DNA from: Heliocybe sulcata
Taxonomy: Eukaryota > Basidiomycota > Agaricomycetes > Gloeophyllales > Gloeophyllaceae
DNA: 64,000 nucleotides
Direction of reading: 5' to 3'
NCBI GenBank assembly: GCA_004369045.1
Contig: ML213510.1
Coordinates: forward strand, 173,321 to 237,320
Both the position numbers and the translations under genes were made by a program. Positions within the stretch are counted from its first letter, which is position 1, and every line of letters begins with the position of its first letter. Below are positions 47,201-59,831 of this stretch, in pieces. Under the pieces are notes generated by a model, which saw nothing but the letters and a program-made list of their open reading frames with translations, was not told the DNA's origin and ran no database searches.

Positions 47201-48680
47201 GATCTCGGGGCCGTTGAATGGGGCACCGATACCAGAGGGGGTCAAGTTTGGAGGGAAGACTGGGCCAGAGCAAGGGCCCTCAACGAATGATAGGAGGGAG
47301 AAGGCCAAGTCGAGGACGTTTTGGGGCTTTGGGCGACCCCATGGTGAGTTTTACTTCCTCCTCCCACGTAAGCAAGGCTGAAGGGCGGCATTGTAGCGGA
47401 GAAGCCAACAGCGAATCTGCCCACCTATGTGTCCCGCGCTGTATTTGGTGTACCGATTGAGGAGGCCCTTGACGTCGTACAGATTGCCAATCTGCCTGCG
47501 ATCGCGTTCCGGTGCATTGAGTATCTCCAGGCCAAGAAGGCTGACCAGGAGGAGGGTATTTATCGGTTGAGTGGGAGTTCTGCTGAGATCAAGGCTCTCA
47601 AAGATAGGTTCAACATGGGTGATTGGGTCTCCTGTTCCTGAATGATTGTGGATGCTGACGTGCTTGGTAGAGGGAGATGTGGATCTGCTTGGGTCCGGGG
47701 AGTACTGGGATGTGCATGCTATTGCAGGCTTGTTCAAGACGTATCTTCGGGAGTTGCCAACTAGCATACTTACGAGAGACCTCCATCTGAAGTTCTTGGC
47801 TGTGATGGGTGCGTGAAGTGCAAATAATATCCTATACGTTCTGACATATGAATGCAGATTTTGTTGACCCTCAGGAGAGGATCGATGAACTGTCGCGGCT
47901 AATCGCGGTTTTGCCAATCGCCAACTACAGTTTGTTGCGGGCCCTGACTGCTCACTTGATCCTTATCGTGCAAAACTCCTCAGTGAACAAGATGACGATG
48001 CGGAACGTGGGCATTGTCTTCAGCCCGACTCTCGCTATCCCGGCCGGCGTGTTCAGTCTCATGCTTGGAGAGTTCAATCGCGTCTTCAACGTGAATGGCG
48101 ATTTGGCAACGCCTGTTGAGGAGGCGCCGCCCCCTACGGCTGAAGCAGCGTCCCTCGAACCACCACCAGCAGCGTCCAGTCGAAGGAATAGCCGGCAGTA
48201 TGCGGATGCTGCTGCGGACCAGTTGCTAGGTCTCTCTAAGAGTACTCTGGAACGTAAGTCTTGACATCGCTACTTGGACGTTTTGCAAGCTCACGTGTTT
48301 GGGATTGTGTAGCTGCAGCAGAGGAAGGCGATTCCGATGCCGAAGATGAGTTGTCCATTGACGAGGAGAGCTTGAACGAGACGGCCGAAAACGAGGCTAC
48401 AGTCGAGTCGGTTGCATCGAGTACTGCACCTCAGTATCAGGAGACGCTGCACGAAGCAGATGAGGACGACGACGCGGGTGCATCGACTATCCATGGTCGA
48501 TCAAGAGCTTCTAATCTTGCTGCTGGGAAGGGTCTAGCGATTCAGACTGATGCGCGCGGTCGGCGACATAGCAGAGTCATGGGTCTGCCTCGCTCACCGA
48601 GACCCACCGGCCACTCACCTCACACGCCCAATCACGACGACACACAGACGACACCTTTATCCATGCATAATCCGCGATAA
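44286..48680 (+). CDS. BEM3: PX-PH-RhoGAP protein, Bem3-like
   Basis: GTPase-activating protein expected to switch off Cdc42/Rho at sites of polar growth. Predicted 1321 aa, nine exons: 44286-44766, 44819-44904, 44954-46078, 46139-46360, 46416-47343, 47397-47618, 47671-47808, 47858-48253, 48313-48680. Order: a coiled coil (about 55-120, LAALEQILTERNNLSSQNAQ) and long Pro/Ser-rich disordered regions. Next is a PX-like domain (about 485-600, with RKAALETYLQSLINLP) and a PH domain (about 610-745, with GYLTKRGKNFGGWKLRYFVL and ESDEERDNWVDVL). The RhoGAP domain spans about 955-1135, with the arginine finger in EEGIYRLSGSSAEI and the core KTYLRELPTSIL. PX-PH-RhoGAP in this order is the layout of yeast Bem3. 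The acidic C-terminus has no known domain. All introns are GT-AG and in phase. Confidence 0.9.
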
Positions 48681-48984
48681 GGAGAGCACGTACTTTCTTT
48701 TTTTTTTCTTTTTTTTCGGACTTCTTGTTTTACTGCTGTTGCATCTATATCTGGCATCATTTTATACCCTTCCATCCTGTATTGTCGTGTCATATATAGC
48801 GGGAATTGACCACGATCATGTATCGGTCCTTGACCAATGCAATCATGCCTTGGGCACGCACACCCTTCAGGCCCGTCTGTCACTTGAGCGTGGCTGTCCG
48901 ATGTGGCATCAGTCAAATGTCGAGCCGCCACATCCCCGCTCGCGATAACACGTGCACGGTTCAACAACTCTGCCTTACAGCGAA
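48681..48984. other. Intergenic between the RhoGAP gene and SHR3
   Basis: 304 bp without a gene. A T-rich, pyrimidine run lies at about 48689-48717, just behind the RhoGAP stop, probably in its 3' UTR. Confidence 0.5.
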
Positions 48985-49766
48985 ATGGGCTTCAGACAGG
49001 CAGCGGTGCTCTCCTCGGTCTGCTTTTTCCTCGGTCAGTTTCACGCAAATTCTCCTTCGTCTAGGCTCGCAATGACGCCGAACGCCGGCCTGGGATACAG
49101 GCGTTCTATTTATTTGCCTGAATGTCGACTATCGGCTGCTTTTCGACTTGAATCAGCAGGCAGTTGAGGATGGGTTCCAGTTCTACACGACGTTCTACAA
49201 TGCACCTCCTGCGATCAAGGTCGGTGTAGTCAGTGGTGTGTTCGACAAAAATGCCATTCAACGGGATTGTAGGCTATGCTGTTCGGCATAGGAGGAGTAG
49301 GCTTGATAGGATTGCTCTCGAAAGTCCTTCAGTGGGATGAGAGCGCTATGTTCTTCGACGGCTCGTCTCTCGGTGAGTCGATCCATCATTTGGAATGGGA
49401 TGTCGTACTGACTCATTGGACAGCTGCTTACATGTTCAGCATCGCGCTGTATTTCACTGTGACGATCCCCTCTGCTCAGACCATCGTTGACCCTTTGCCC
49501 GATGTCGACACGCGGGAGGACCAGATTGATGCTATGCGCGTCTTGTCAGCGAGCAATACGATTGCCATGGTTTTGTTAGGCGGAATTTTGGCCCTCCAGG
49601 TCAGTATCACATGAGCGCTATTGACTGGCTTCCGGCCTTTGTTCATTCTGCTTTCTTCCAGGCGGGCCAGGAGTATGCAAGGCGGATAGAACGTAGGGAG
49701 ATGACTAAGCTTGCTGAGATGGAGAAGAAGGAGGGTAGTACACTCGAGACGAAGAAGGATCAATGA
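48985..49766 (+). CDS. SHR3: Shr3-type ER chaperone for amino-acid permeases
   Basis: Predicted 182 aa, five exons: 48985-49033, 49101-49219, 49273-49372, 49424-49599, 49662-49766. Four hydrophobic segments are visible: residues about 8-25, 60-78, 92-110 and 132-150. The family hallmark FQFYTTFYNAPPAIK lies between the first two. The tail is charged, ending in a Lys/Glu-rich stretch (EMTKLAEMEKKEG) as in yeast Shr3, where it faces the cytosol. In yeast this protein prevents aggregation of amino-acid permeases in the ER and helps load them into COPII vesicles. The ATG at 48985 gives a normal short N-terminus (MGFRQAAVLSSVCFFLG). Confidence 0.92.
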
Positions 49767-50409
49767 AGATCTTCGTGAGTGAGGAGATTATCGGGCCCAA
49801 TCGTCCTTCTTACGCTCTGCATGCAGATTGTACGCAGTCTGCTTCAGATAATCACTTGCGAATGCCCTTATATTTAGGAAAATCTGGATATCAAATGCCC
49901 ATGGATACGGCACTATGCGAAGATATCCATCTGGGCCTCAGCAAAGATACATGGACTATCACTCTTTCAGCCACAAATCATGCAGGTGGGGATTATAGGA
50001 GTGCCTGGACGAAGTCGGGCGACAAGATACTCGTATGGCTTGCATGGAAATGTCGCCACTACTACTTACAGCCACCTCGCTGCATTTTGGGTGTGGCTAC
50101 ATGAATGGAGGCCTGCGTGCTCGACATGGTAGTGGTTTGATCCGTCGGTTTGGTTGAAGAACGGTGACTAGAGTTTTGCAGAGACCACCGGATGACTTGA
50201 TTTCGACATGACCGCCATCCAGAAGCGCGTCAGTCATTAACAAAGATTATTTAAATTTATTTTTGGCCATGACGGAGCCACAAAATCTATGCACGTGCTA
50301 GGCTTTTATGACCACGTGATAACGGTGGCTGCGCAGAATTGCGCACTGCTATGGACAACTGTCGCTGTGGCTTGGCCAGCACGCACTTCCTGCCACACTC
50401 CCACCGGCT
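49767..50409. other. Intergenic between SHR3 and the PQ-loop gene
   Basis: About 640 bp. An open frame of 113 codons (49763-50104) overlaps the SHR3 stop codon but shows no family features; the region is taken as 3' UTR and promoter. Confidence 0.45.
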
Positions 50410-51511
50410 ATGGTCCCGTCATGGCTATCTCTGCTAGCTTCGTTAGGCATGGCTATTGGTCCGCCTTTGGTTTATGCTGACCAGGCTATCTCTATCGTTC
50501 GCAAAAAGTGCATGAGCTGCAATAAAGGGGTGGTATAAATGACTGACACGTATGTCATATGTCTAGGGACTCAACTGGCTTCTCTCGTGATGTCTGTGCG
50601 ATACTGTACTTATATTCCTTTTCTAACGGCATTCGATGCTTATACTGACGGATTCCTTGTAGGTTAATTGCGAACATCACCCGATGTTTCTTCTGGCTGG
50701 GCAACCACTTCGAGTTTGCATTGCTACTGCAGTCAATTCTCATGATTCTTGCCCAGGTACGCCGTGAGAGCGGACTGTGATGGCTGTGAGTTATGACTTC
50801 CCACCCAGCTCGCATTGCTCTACATCTGTATCCACTACCGACCTCGATTGAGTCCTGAGAATCTCGGAATCTCTACTCGACCCTTGTCCTTCTGGCAGTG
50901 GGGAACGTACTCGCAATACATCGAATTCCTTGCTGGATATATGTTCGTCATGCATGCTATTTCTATGATATGTCCTAACATAGCATTAGCCTGTGCCTCG
51001 CAATCTTATTCCTCATCTTTAGTCGGTTTAGTCTCTTCGTCTCGCTCTTAGGGTTTGCTGCTCTGGGTCTTGAGAGCACACTACCTATTCCGCAGCTTAT
51101 CAGGTATGTACGCGTAATCCTCTGCAGTCTTGGTTCTCAGGCCTGCTCTACAGTAATTACAAGCAGCGGTCCCTGTATGGGTTCCGAGCTTCGACTCTCA
51201 TCGGCTGGGTGGGTGGAGACTCCTTTAAGTAAGTTGTCTCCATGGACTTGCAAGCTCATGCTGAGACCTGTCACCATAGGACCGTCTATTTCTTCCTGCA
51301 GAACTCTCCGCTGCAATTCAAGGTTTGCGCGATCTTCCAGCTGTCCATCGACTTCTGTAAGTACATCATGATTTCCATCGCTCAATTACTGAGGGTGTTG
51401 TCACCTCCAGGCATTATCATTCAACGCTTCTACTACGGCACACCTCCACCTGCTGCTACATTCCCGGAAGAAGATGACATTGAACAAGCGCTCGCACTGG
51501 CGGAGGAATAA
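50410..51511 (+). CDS. PQ-loop membrane protein, SLC66A2/PQLC1 type (yeast Any1/Cfs1)
   Basis: Predicted 243 aa, eight exons: 50410-50507, 50567-50605, 50663-50756, 50809-50942, 50990-51103, 51154-51228, 51280-51356, 51411-51511. It has about seven hydrophobic helices. The second PQ-loop reads LPIPQLISNYKQRSLYGFR and is followed by IGWVGGDSFKTVYFF and PLQFKVCAIFQLSIDF, which are strongly conserved in this subgroup. N-terminal markers are GPPLVYADQ and KDSTGFSRDVC. Yeast Any1 acts at the Golgi/endosome and offsets loss of phospholipid flippases, so a role in lipid asymmetry or trafficking is the best guess. The acidic tail (EEDDIEQALALAEE) could be a sorting signal. The ATG at 50410 is the first that opens the helix upstream of GPPLVYAD. 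Confidence 0.87.
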
Positions 51512-51749
51512 AGTATTACTAGACACTTATCTTACATGTATCTTATGCACTTCCGCGGCACTATTATACCAGGAATTCATTACGGGGAAACTTCGAGACA
51601 TACGCAGGCGCAGGCTCATGTAGCGAGGCGCGAGACAAACAAGGATAAACTGAGTGCGGTAGTGGCAACCCAAAGCCGAAGGCAAGCGCAACATATCCCT
51701 GTAACTCTACACGCACTGCTGGCGGTCGCAATACGGAACGACGGCGGCC

Positions 51750-54700
51750 ATGGATACGACCAAGCCCATTGCGTTTTGTGAGCACTTGCAGCTTTCCAGC
51801 TTGGGCATACAGCCCACGTCCATCTCCTTCCAGGTGCGTGACGCGTTCTCGTGTCTCCGGCACCTGCCTTGACGCAGCCGTCTGCAGACATTGACCCTCG
51901 AGTCCGACCACTTCATTTGCATCCGAGAGAAGGTTAACGAGCAGAACCAAGTTGTTATCATTGATCTCGCCGACGCCAATAATGTTCTCCGTCGACCCAT
52001 TACTGCCGATTCGGCGATTATGCACCCCCACCAAAAGATCCTGGCATTGAAAGGTGCGTGTCGCATTATGTGAAGTTCAGTGAGACAGAGCTTCAAGGAT
52101 TGTTACGACAGCTGGCCGAACTCTTCAGGTGTTCAACATCGAGACGAAACAAAAAGTCAAGTCCCACGTGAACAACGAGGACATCGTTTTCTGGAAGTGG
52201 ATCTCCGACACCACCTTGGGCTTGGTGACCGACACTGCCGTTTACCACTGGTCCATCTCAGACCAGGCTGCCCCTCAAAAGATCTTTGACCGCCATCCCA
52301 CTTTGGCGGGGGCCCAGATTATCAACTACCGCGCGAGCAACGATGAGAAATGGCTGGTTCTTGTTGGCATATCTGGGAACTCGACCAACCCGTCCGCGTT
52401 CAAGGTCCAGGGCCGCATGCAGCTGTATAGCAGGGAAAGGGGTGTCAGTCAACCTATCGAGGGCCACGCCGCCGCATTCGCAGAGATGAAGATTGAAGGG
52501 CACTCGAAGCCAGTGAAACTATTCACCTTCTCTGTTCGCACGGCTACCGGGGCCAAGGTACGTGTCCATCATCATGACTCTACTAGTGTCCCTGATGTGC
52601 TGCCAGCTCCATGTTGTCGAAATCGACCATCAAGCTCCCGACCCTCCCTATACCAAGAAGGCCGTTGACGTCTACTTCCCACCAGAAGCAACGAATGACT
52701 TCCCCGTCGCCATGCAGGTGTCGAAGAAACACGGTATCGTGTATCTCATCACCAAATATGGCTTCATCCACCTCTACGACTTGGAGACGGGCGCATGTAT
52801 CTACATGAACCGTATCTCTGGTGAGACCATCTTCGTTACTTCTGAGATGGAGGCGACGAATGGTATTATTGGTGTGAATAAGAAGGGCCAGGTGCTCAGC
52901 GTGAATGTGGACGACCAGACCGTTGTCCCGTACATTCTGACCGTGCTGAGCAACACCGAGCTCGCGTTCAAGTTGGCTAGCCGGGCAGATTTACCAGGTG
53001 CCGATGACCTGTATATCAAGCAGTACCAGCAGCTCTTCGCAGCGGGTCAGTTTGGGGAAGCAGCCAAGGTTGCTGCTAATTCACCGAGGGGTATCCTCCG
53101 CACGGCGCAAGTTATCGAGTCTTTCAAGCGTGCACCTGCACCGCCAGGCGGTCTGTCCCCTATTCTGCAGTACTTCGGTATCCTTCTTGAGAAGGGTGAA
53201 CTCAACCACCTCGAGTCGGTGGAGCTTGCGCGGCCCGTGCTGTCGCAGGGCAAGAAACAGTTGTTGGAGAAATGGCTCAAGGAGAACAAGGTGCGCATAC
53301 CTGTTATGATATCCGCCGGGCCTTAGTCATTGATAATGCCTGTAGCTCACTTGCAGCGAGGAGCTTGGTGACATTGTCCGGCTGCATGACATGACCCTAG
53401 CTCTCAGTGTCTATCTCAGAGCCAATGTCCCCAACAAGGTCATCGCTTGCTTCGCAGAGACAGGACAGATAGACAAGATCATATTGTACTCCAAGAAGGT
53501 CAACTATCAGCCAGACTATGTTGCGCTCTTGCAGCATGTTATGCGCGTGAACCCTGAGAAAGGAGCGGAATTTGCTACGCAGCTTGTGAACGACGAGTCG
53601 GGTCCATTAGTCGATATTGAGCGCGTGAGTGACGGGTTTACAGATCTCTATGTGGTTCAAAATTGAAGTCTTGGCTTGCTTTAGGTGGTGGATATCTTCA
53701 TGTCGCAGAACATGATCCAGCCCGCGACGTCCTTCTTGCTGGACGCGTTGAAGGACAACAAGCCGGAACAGGGCCACCTGCAGACCAAGCTGCTCGAGAT
53801 GAACCTGTTGAACGCTCCCCAGGTCGCCGATGCTATTCTTGGAAACGAGATGTTCACTCACTATGATCGTCCGAGGATTGCCAACCTGTGCGAGAGGGCT
53901 GGTCTGCTGCAGAGAGTGAGCTTACCGCATCATGGTATCCGTGAACGCCAATTTACTGATGTTTCGACAGGCTCTCGAGCACTACGAGGATCTTGCCGAC
54001 ATTAAGCGGGTCATAGTGCACACGAATGCTCTCCCGCCTGAGGTGAGTAGAGACTGTTTATTACCAGGAACTCCGGCTTATATGGTTTTTGTAGTGGATC
54101 GTCGAGTACTTCAGTCGACTGACAACAGAGCAGTCCATGGCATGCTTGCAGGAGATGCTTCGTGTTAACATCCGCCAAAATCTGCAGGTCGCTATTCAGA
54201 TTGCGACCAAGTACTCCGACATCCTTGGTCCTGTTGCTCTCATCGAGATGTTCGAGTCGTTCAAGAGTTTCGAGGGTAAGTGCTTTGCTGTCTCTCAAGA
54301 ATGATATGGTTCTGATGTCACGCAGGTCTCTACTACTACCTCGGTTCGATCGTGAACTTGAGCCAGGATCCGGAGGTTCACTTCAAGTACATCCAAGCAG
54401 CTACGCGTACGGGACAGATCCGCGAAGTCGAGCGGATATGCAGAGAGAGCAACTTCTACAACCCGGAGAAGGTCAAGAACTTCCTCAAGGAGGCCAAGCT
54501 GCAAGATCAGCTTCCGCTCATCATCGTTTGCGACCGTTTCGACTTCGTACACGACCTTGTCCTCTACCTGTACCAGAACGGCCTCGTCAAGTTCATCGAG
54601 GTTTATGTGCAGCGGGTTAACTCGGCCCGGACTCCTCAAGTCATTGGTGGTCTGTTGGATGTCGACTGCGATGAATCCACGATCAAGTCGTTGCTGGCTT

Positions 54701-57700
54701 CGGTGACTGGCAACTTCCCCGTCGATGAACTCGTCCAGGAAGTGGAACAGAGAAACCGCTTGAAGTTGATCCTCCCATGGCTGGAGGCTCGAGTCCAGAG
54801 CGGCAGCCAGGATCCTGCAGTGTTCAACGCCATCGCCAAGATCTACATCGACAGTAACAATAATCCAGAGGCGTTCCTGAAGGAAAATAACGTAGGTCTT
54901 ATGTGCTTTGCTTTTGTTGATAGTTAGTCTCAAAATCTTGTCTTTAGCTTTACGACCCGCTGGTCGTTGGAAAGTTCTGCGAGGCTCGGGACCCATACTT
55001 GGCATTCATCGCTTACGCCAAGGGCTTCTGCGACGAAGAGCTCATTCATATCACCAATGAGAACTCTATGTTTAAGCAGCAGGCGCGGTACCTTGTTAAG
55101 CGTCGTTCACCGGAACTCTGGGCCCAGGTTCTTGTACCGGACAACATTCACCGTCGGCAACTTATTGATCAGGTGTGTATGATGCCGCGTAGCTCATGCA
55201 GATACTGACGATGTCGGTTGTAGATTGTCGCCACCGCTGTTCCAGAGTCGACTGACCCTGATGATGTCTCTATCACAGTCAAGGCATTCTTGTCGGCTGA
55301 CCTGCCCATCGAGCTCATCGAGCTGCTGGAGAAGATTATCATTGAGCCGTCGCCTTTCAGCGACAACAAGAACCTCCAGAACTTGCTCATGCTGACGGCG
55401 ATCCGTGCTGACAAGGGCAAGGTCGTTGGTTACATCAACAAATTGCAGAATTACGATGTTGGCGAGATCGCTAAGATCGCCACTGATCACGGCCTGCATG
55501 AGGAGGCGTTCATGATCTTCAAGAAGTACGAGCAGCATGTCAATGCTATCAACGTTTTGGTTGAGCATATTGTGTCGCTCGACCGTGGTGTCGAGTACGC
55601 CATGAAGGTGAACAAGCCAGAGGTGTGGAGCAGGTTGGCGAAAGCACAGCTTGATGGTCTCCGCGTCAAGGATGCTATCGGTTAGCCTTTCTCTGTGCAG
55701 TCGCAGATGATAAATCTGACTTCTGCGCATCAGATTCCTACATCAAGGCCGAGGATCCATCCAACTTTGCGGAAGTCATCGAGATTGCAGGCCATGCTGG
55801 CAAGCATGACGATCTGGTCCGCTACCTGCAGATGGCTCGCAAGTCCCTTCGCGAGCCTAAAATCGACACCGAACTTGCGTACGCATATGCGAAGACTGAC
55901 CGCTTGCATGATATGGAGGACTTCTTGGCTATGACCAATGTTGCCGATATCTTGGAAGTCGGAGAGAAGTGCTTCGAGGATGAGTTGTACCAGGCCGCGA
56001 AGCTGCTGTTTTCAAGCATTTCCAACTGGGCTCGTCTTGCGACAACCCTCATTTACTTGGGTGAGAACCAAGCGGCTGTGGAGAGTGCGAGGAAGGCTGG
56101 GAATACTCAGTATGCCCCCATGAATTTTCTACATGGCGGCAATGTGCTCAGTTATCTCTTACAGGGTCTGGAAACAAGTACATGCTGCTTGCATGGAGAA
56201 GAACGAGTTCCGCCTGGTGCGTTCACATCATGTATTCTTCTCCTCATGGCTCACATTGTATATTCTCCATAGGCCCAAATTTGCGGTCTCAACATCGTTG
56301 TCCATGCTGTATGTGTAGTACCTTTGGGATCTAGTTCCTGTTGCTGAATCGTACTCATATAGGAGGAATTACCTGCTCTCGTTGCATTATATGAACGGAA
56401 AGGTCATTTCGATGAGGTTCTGTCCTTGCTTGAGGCTGCTTTGAGCTTGGAAAGGGCGCACGTGGGTTCTACGGCTTATATTAGGGATGCACCGTTTTGA
56501 CTCCTTTATCTCGGCAGATGGGTATTTTCACGGAATTGTCTATCCTGTACAGCAAGTACCGTCCGGAGAAACGTGAGTCCCATTCGTACAGGCCCGAGAT
56601 CTTCCATAACTGAACCGTTGCAGTCATGGAGCACCTCAAGCTCTTCGTTTCCCGCATCAACATTCCCAAGGTGAGTGAAGCTGATCTCCTACTTCATGGC
56701 ATCCGTGTTCACGTTGGCGAGGCAGGTAATCAAAGCCACCGAACGTGCTCACCTCTGGCCAGAGCTAGTATTCTTGTACATCAAATACGATGAATTTGTG
56801 AGCCGTACTTCTCCTTTGCACTCGAATCGTAACTGAGGATTCTCTATCAGGATAATGCCGCCTTGGCTATGATGGAACGGTCTGCAGATGCTTGGGAGCA
56901 CAACCAATTCAAAGATGTCATTGTCCGCGTCGCGAACATTGAATTGTGAGTAAATACCGTCATGATCACCCACTTACGTTAACCGCTCTACTTAGGTACT
57001 ACAAGGCGCTCACATTCTACCTCCAAGAGCAACCTACGCTTCTCACCGATCTCATGACCGTGCTCATTCCACGTATCGACCATTCTCGCGTTGTCCGCAT
57101 GTTCCGACAAATCGACCATCTTCCTCTCATTCGCCCTTACCTCATTGCCGTACAACATGTAAGGTCGAATTTCATATCGTCGTACGACGTGGCTAACCAT
57201 CTCTTAGCTCAATATCGAGGCCGTCAATGATGCATATAACGATCTGCTTATGGACGAGGAAGATTACAAGACACTCCGGGATTCCATCGACAGTTTCGAC
57301 AACTTCAACAACATCAATCTCGCGCAGCGGCTAGAGAAACATCCTCTCCTGGAATTCCGTCGGTTGGCGGCGCACTTGTACAAGGTGAGTCTCGAATGAT
57401 TCTGTGCGGTCTTTTGTCTAATTGTGTCCTGCAGAAAAACGGTCGCTGGGAAGAGTCAATAACACTCTCCAAGGCGGACAAGCTGTACAAGGATGCCATG
57501 ATCACGTCGGCGACGTCTGCATCCACGGAAGTGGCGGAAGATTTGTTGTCGTACTTCGTCGATATCGGCAACAAGGAGTGCTTTGCGGCCATGCTCTTCC
57601 TGTGCTTTGACCTGTTGCGGCAAGATATTGTTGAAGAGCTGTCCTGGCAGCACGGATTGAACGACTTCTACATGCCATATAAGATCCAAGTCTCCCGATC

Positions 57701-58073
57701 ACTCGTGGAGAAGGTGGGTCGCCCTGCCAGTTCCTGCTTAGTAAACAATGTCTGATGCCCTTCGGTAGTTGGCGGCCATGGAGAAAGAAATCAAGGAGCG
57801 GGCGAAGAAGGAAGTGCAGAAGGAGCAGGAGGAGACTGACGCTCCCATTATCAATCCAGCTTCACGACTATTATTGACTAATGGGTACGTTTTATGGTAA
57901 TGCAAGCCAGATCCTCCCTCACCGTCTCCTCCCAGCTTCTCTGGTCAGGCGCCTCCACCACCTATGATGAATGGGACAGGCTTTGGCATGGGTCCGGTAC
58001 GTAATGCAGATATGCCCGTGAAACTTCTCTGACCACTTCTCTGCAGCAAATGACGGGATATCCTAGTTTCTAG
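51750..58073 (+). CDS. CHC1: Clathrin heavy chain
   Basis: Predicted 1681 aa, the full family length. 25 exons start at 51750, 51888, 52112, 52607, 53346, 53685, 53971, 54095, 54326, 54948, 55224, 55734, 56165, 56273, 56363, 56518, 56624, 56726, 56851, 56996, 57208, 57435, 57769, 57936 and 58047. It forms the triskelion legs of clathrin coats for endocytosis and Golgi-endosome transport. The N-terminal propeller (about 1-330) opens with [15 protein letters not shown]; the linker has [19 protein letters not shown]. Seven heavy-chain repeats follow through the leg (for example [20 protein letters not shown]). The C-terminal trimerisation region and a Pro/Gly/Met-rich end ([10 protein letters not shown]) close the protein. 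Every intron is GT-AG and in phase; exon 14 is only 36 nt. No stop, frameshift or missing block was seen. Confidence 0.98.
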
Positions 58074-58439
58074 TTGTTCTCTAATATCTGTATATTCTGG
58101 ACTTGCATAGTACATTAATTCCCGGATTCCCTTGGGTAAACATCTTTCTCTCAAACTCATAGAATGACATCGAGTCAATGGCAATGGAAGCATCGCTCGA
58201 GTGAATCCCACACAATGTTAGAGGAAGATCGGAAACGGGGAAGGCGAATATGTAGCTAGGTAATGAGTGAATGAGATGGAGGCAAAAAATACAGATGGTA
58301 TGAGGTAAAGTCCAGGATAGGAATAAAGCATAGGGCACCACAGCAGACGACATAGAACAGCACGACAACGAAGTCCATGGAAGGTGGGAGAGCGAGTAGG
58401 AGGAAGGAGAGGGAAAGAGGGGCAAGGAGAGGGATGGGA
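58074..58439. other. Intergenic between convergent CHC1 and the Rho gene
   Basis: 366 bp between two facing stop codons; expected 3' UTRs. No gene supported. Confidence 0.5.
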
Positions 58440-59505
58440 TTAGCATATGATACAGCCGGGACTATTGGAGCCTTTGGCTCGCGTGCTTAGTGAGACGCGC
58501 GCCGCTTCGTAGAAGACTTCAGCGACGCCGCGATTATGCTTCGAGCTGCACTCTGGATATGGCAAGTAAAAGAAGGTTAGCCAGTGCGTGCTGCAGGAGG
58601 AAGTGGCACGGACCTAGATAACGAGAAGCTCGTATTCGTCTGGCGACCGCGAGCCCCTCTTCGTACTGCACAGGATGTGTGCCGTATCGCGACAGACGTT
58701 CCTTTGTGGAGCGGTCGTCTCGGAGATCACATTTTAGTGCTGGAGATACCGAGATGAGAGGAGTGATGAAAGGAATGGAAGACAGTTCATACCGACGAGA
58801 ACGAGCTGCATGTGAGGAGTTATTGATGGGTTCTGGTGTCACGAGGCATAGTAAAAACTGACCTTTACGCCGGGACAGTACTCCAGAATTTCGTCGATCC
58901 ACTGTCATGCCTCGGTCAGCACGAGGCCGCAAGTAGCGGCACCTTCCAGCCACGCACCTTTGCCTCCACGTTATCCAGTGATGTAGGGTTATCGACCTAC
59001 AGTCTGGCGTATGAGCACGGACCCAGAGAGACACGAATACAATATGACGCACAGAGAAGCATATCATGACAACATGTGTCTCTGCATAGCTGAGGGACCG
59101 CAATCGATCGAATTCTTCCTGGCCTACGTCCGATCTTGTTATGTCAGCGGATCGACATTCATATACTAGTATATGAGCAGGAGTACACACCAGCCGTGTC
59201 CCATAGGCTCAACTCCACCAGCTGCTCATCGACGTAAAGGTCGTGCACGTAGTTCTCAAAAACTGTCGGTTCACTGCATAAGACGTTTGTTCAGGCAGCG
59301 GTCACAGGGCGCCAAAGGATCGACACAACGCACTAGACTTGCGTGAAGAAGCCTCGAGTGAAGACATTCAATAGCGACGTTTTGCCTGGACGAACGACAT
59401 TTGACAGCTTCAGTCGAACTTCTTGCACCGCCCAGACTGATGTCGTAACGCACCGCAAGCACCGTCTCCACACACTACGACCTTTCTTTGGATCTGGGGC
59501 AACAT
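58440..59505 (-). CDS. RHO3: Rho-family small GTPase, Rho3 type
   Basis: Predicted 195 aa, nine exons: 59454-59505, 59334-59385, 59191-59273, 59053-59123, 58958-58996, 58863-58901, 58793-58805, 58614-58739, 58440-58552. The P-loop GDGACGKT is split by intron 1. Then come [20 protein letters not shown] (switch I region), [18 protein letters not shown] (switch II), ALKCDLRDD (guanine specificity) and ECSSK. The protein ends CIIC, a CaaX box for prenylation. FTRGFF and LVALKCDLR favour the Rho3 class, which directs exocytosis and actin at the growing tip. Exon 7 is 13 nt (LVLV plus one base). The ATG at 59505 gives a very short leader, [11 protein letters not shown]. Rho3 proteins often have a longer one, and an acceptor-like CCCCAG precedes IQRK, so an upstream first exon is possible. 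Confidence 0.9.
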
Positions 59506-59831
59506 GACATGAACGTCTGCAGCTCGAGGACGAAAGAGACAGCGCGCACTGGTCTGCTGCGACCAAAGGACTGGGCGACGGAGGAGCTACCGCACAAGGG
59601 CATGACCTGGGCACGAGCAGGAGAATGCGAAACATGAGATACTCGACGCCTCAACTTGCAGTGCCACTCCGACGACATTCCCTTCTTCCCTACAGTCACG
59701 TGTCACGGCCTGTATTCGCCGCAATTTCAAACCAGAATACACATTACACTGTATAATCTACACGAACATGAAGCGCACATACAATACATGCCCAGAGCAA
59801 CATATATCAGCACGAAAGCAAAGCAAGAAAA
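59506..59831. other. Intergenic upstream of the Rho gene
   Basis: 326 bp between the Rho start and the stop of the transcription factor gene. It may hide a first Rho exon (see that entry); no other gene is supported. Confidence 0.4.

Noticed and set aside
49763-50104. 113-codon frame with ATG overlapping the SHR3 stop codon
   Set aside because: Fungal genes are not translated as overlapping cistrons, the frame has no family features, and it fits 3' UTR.
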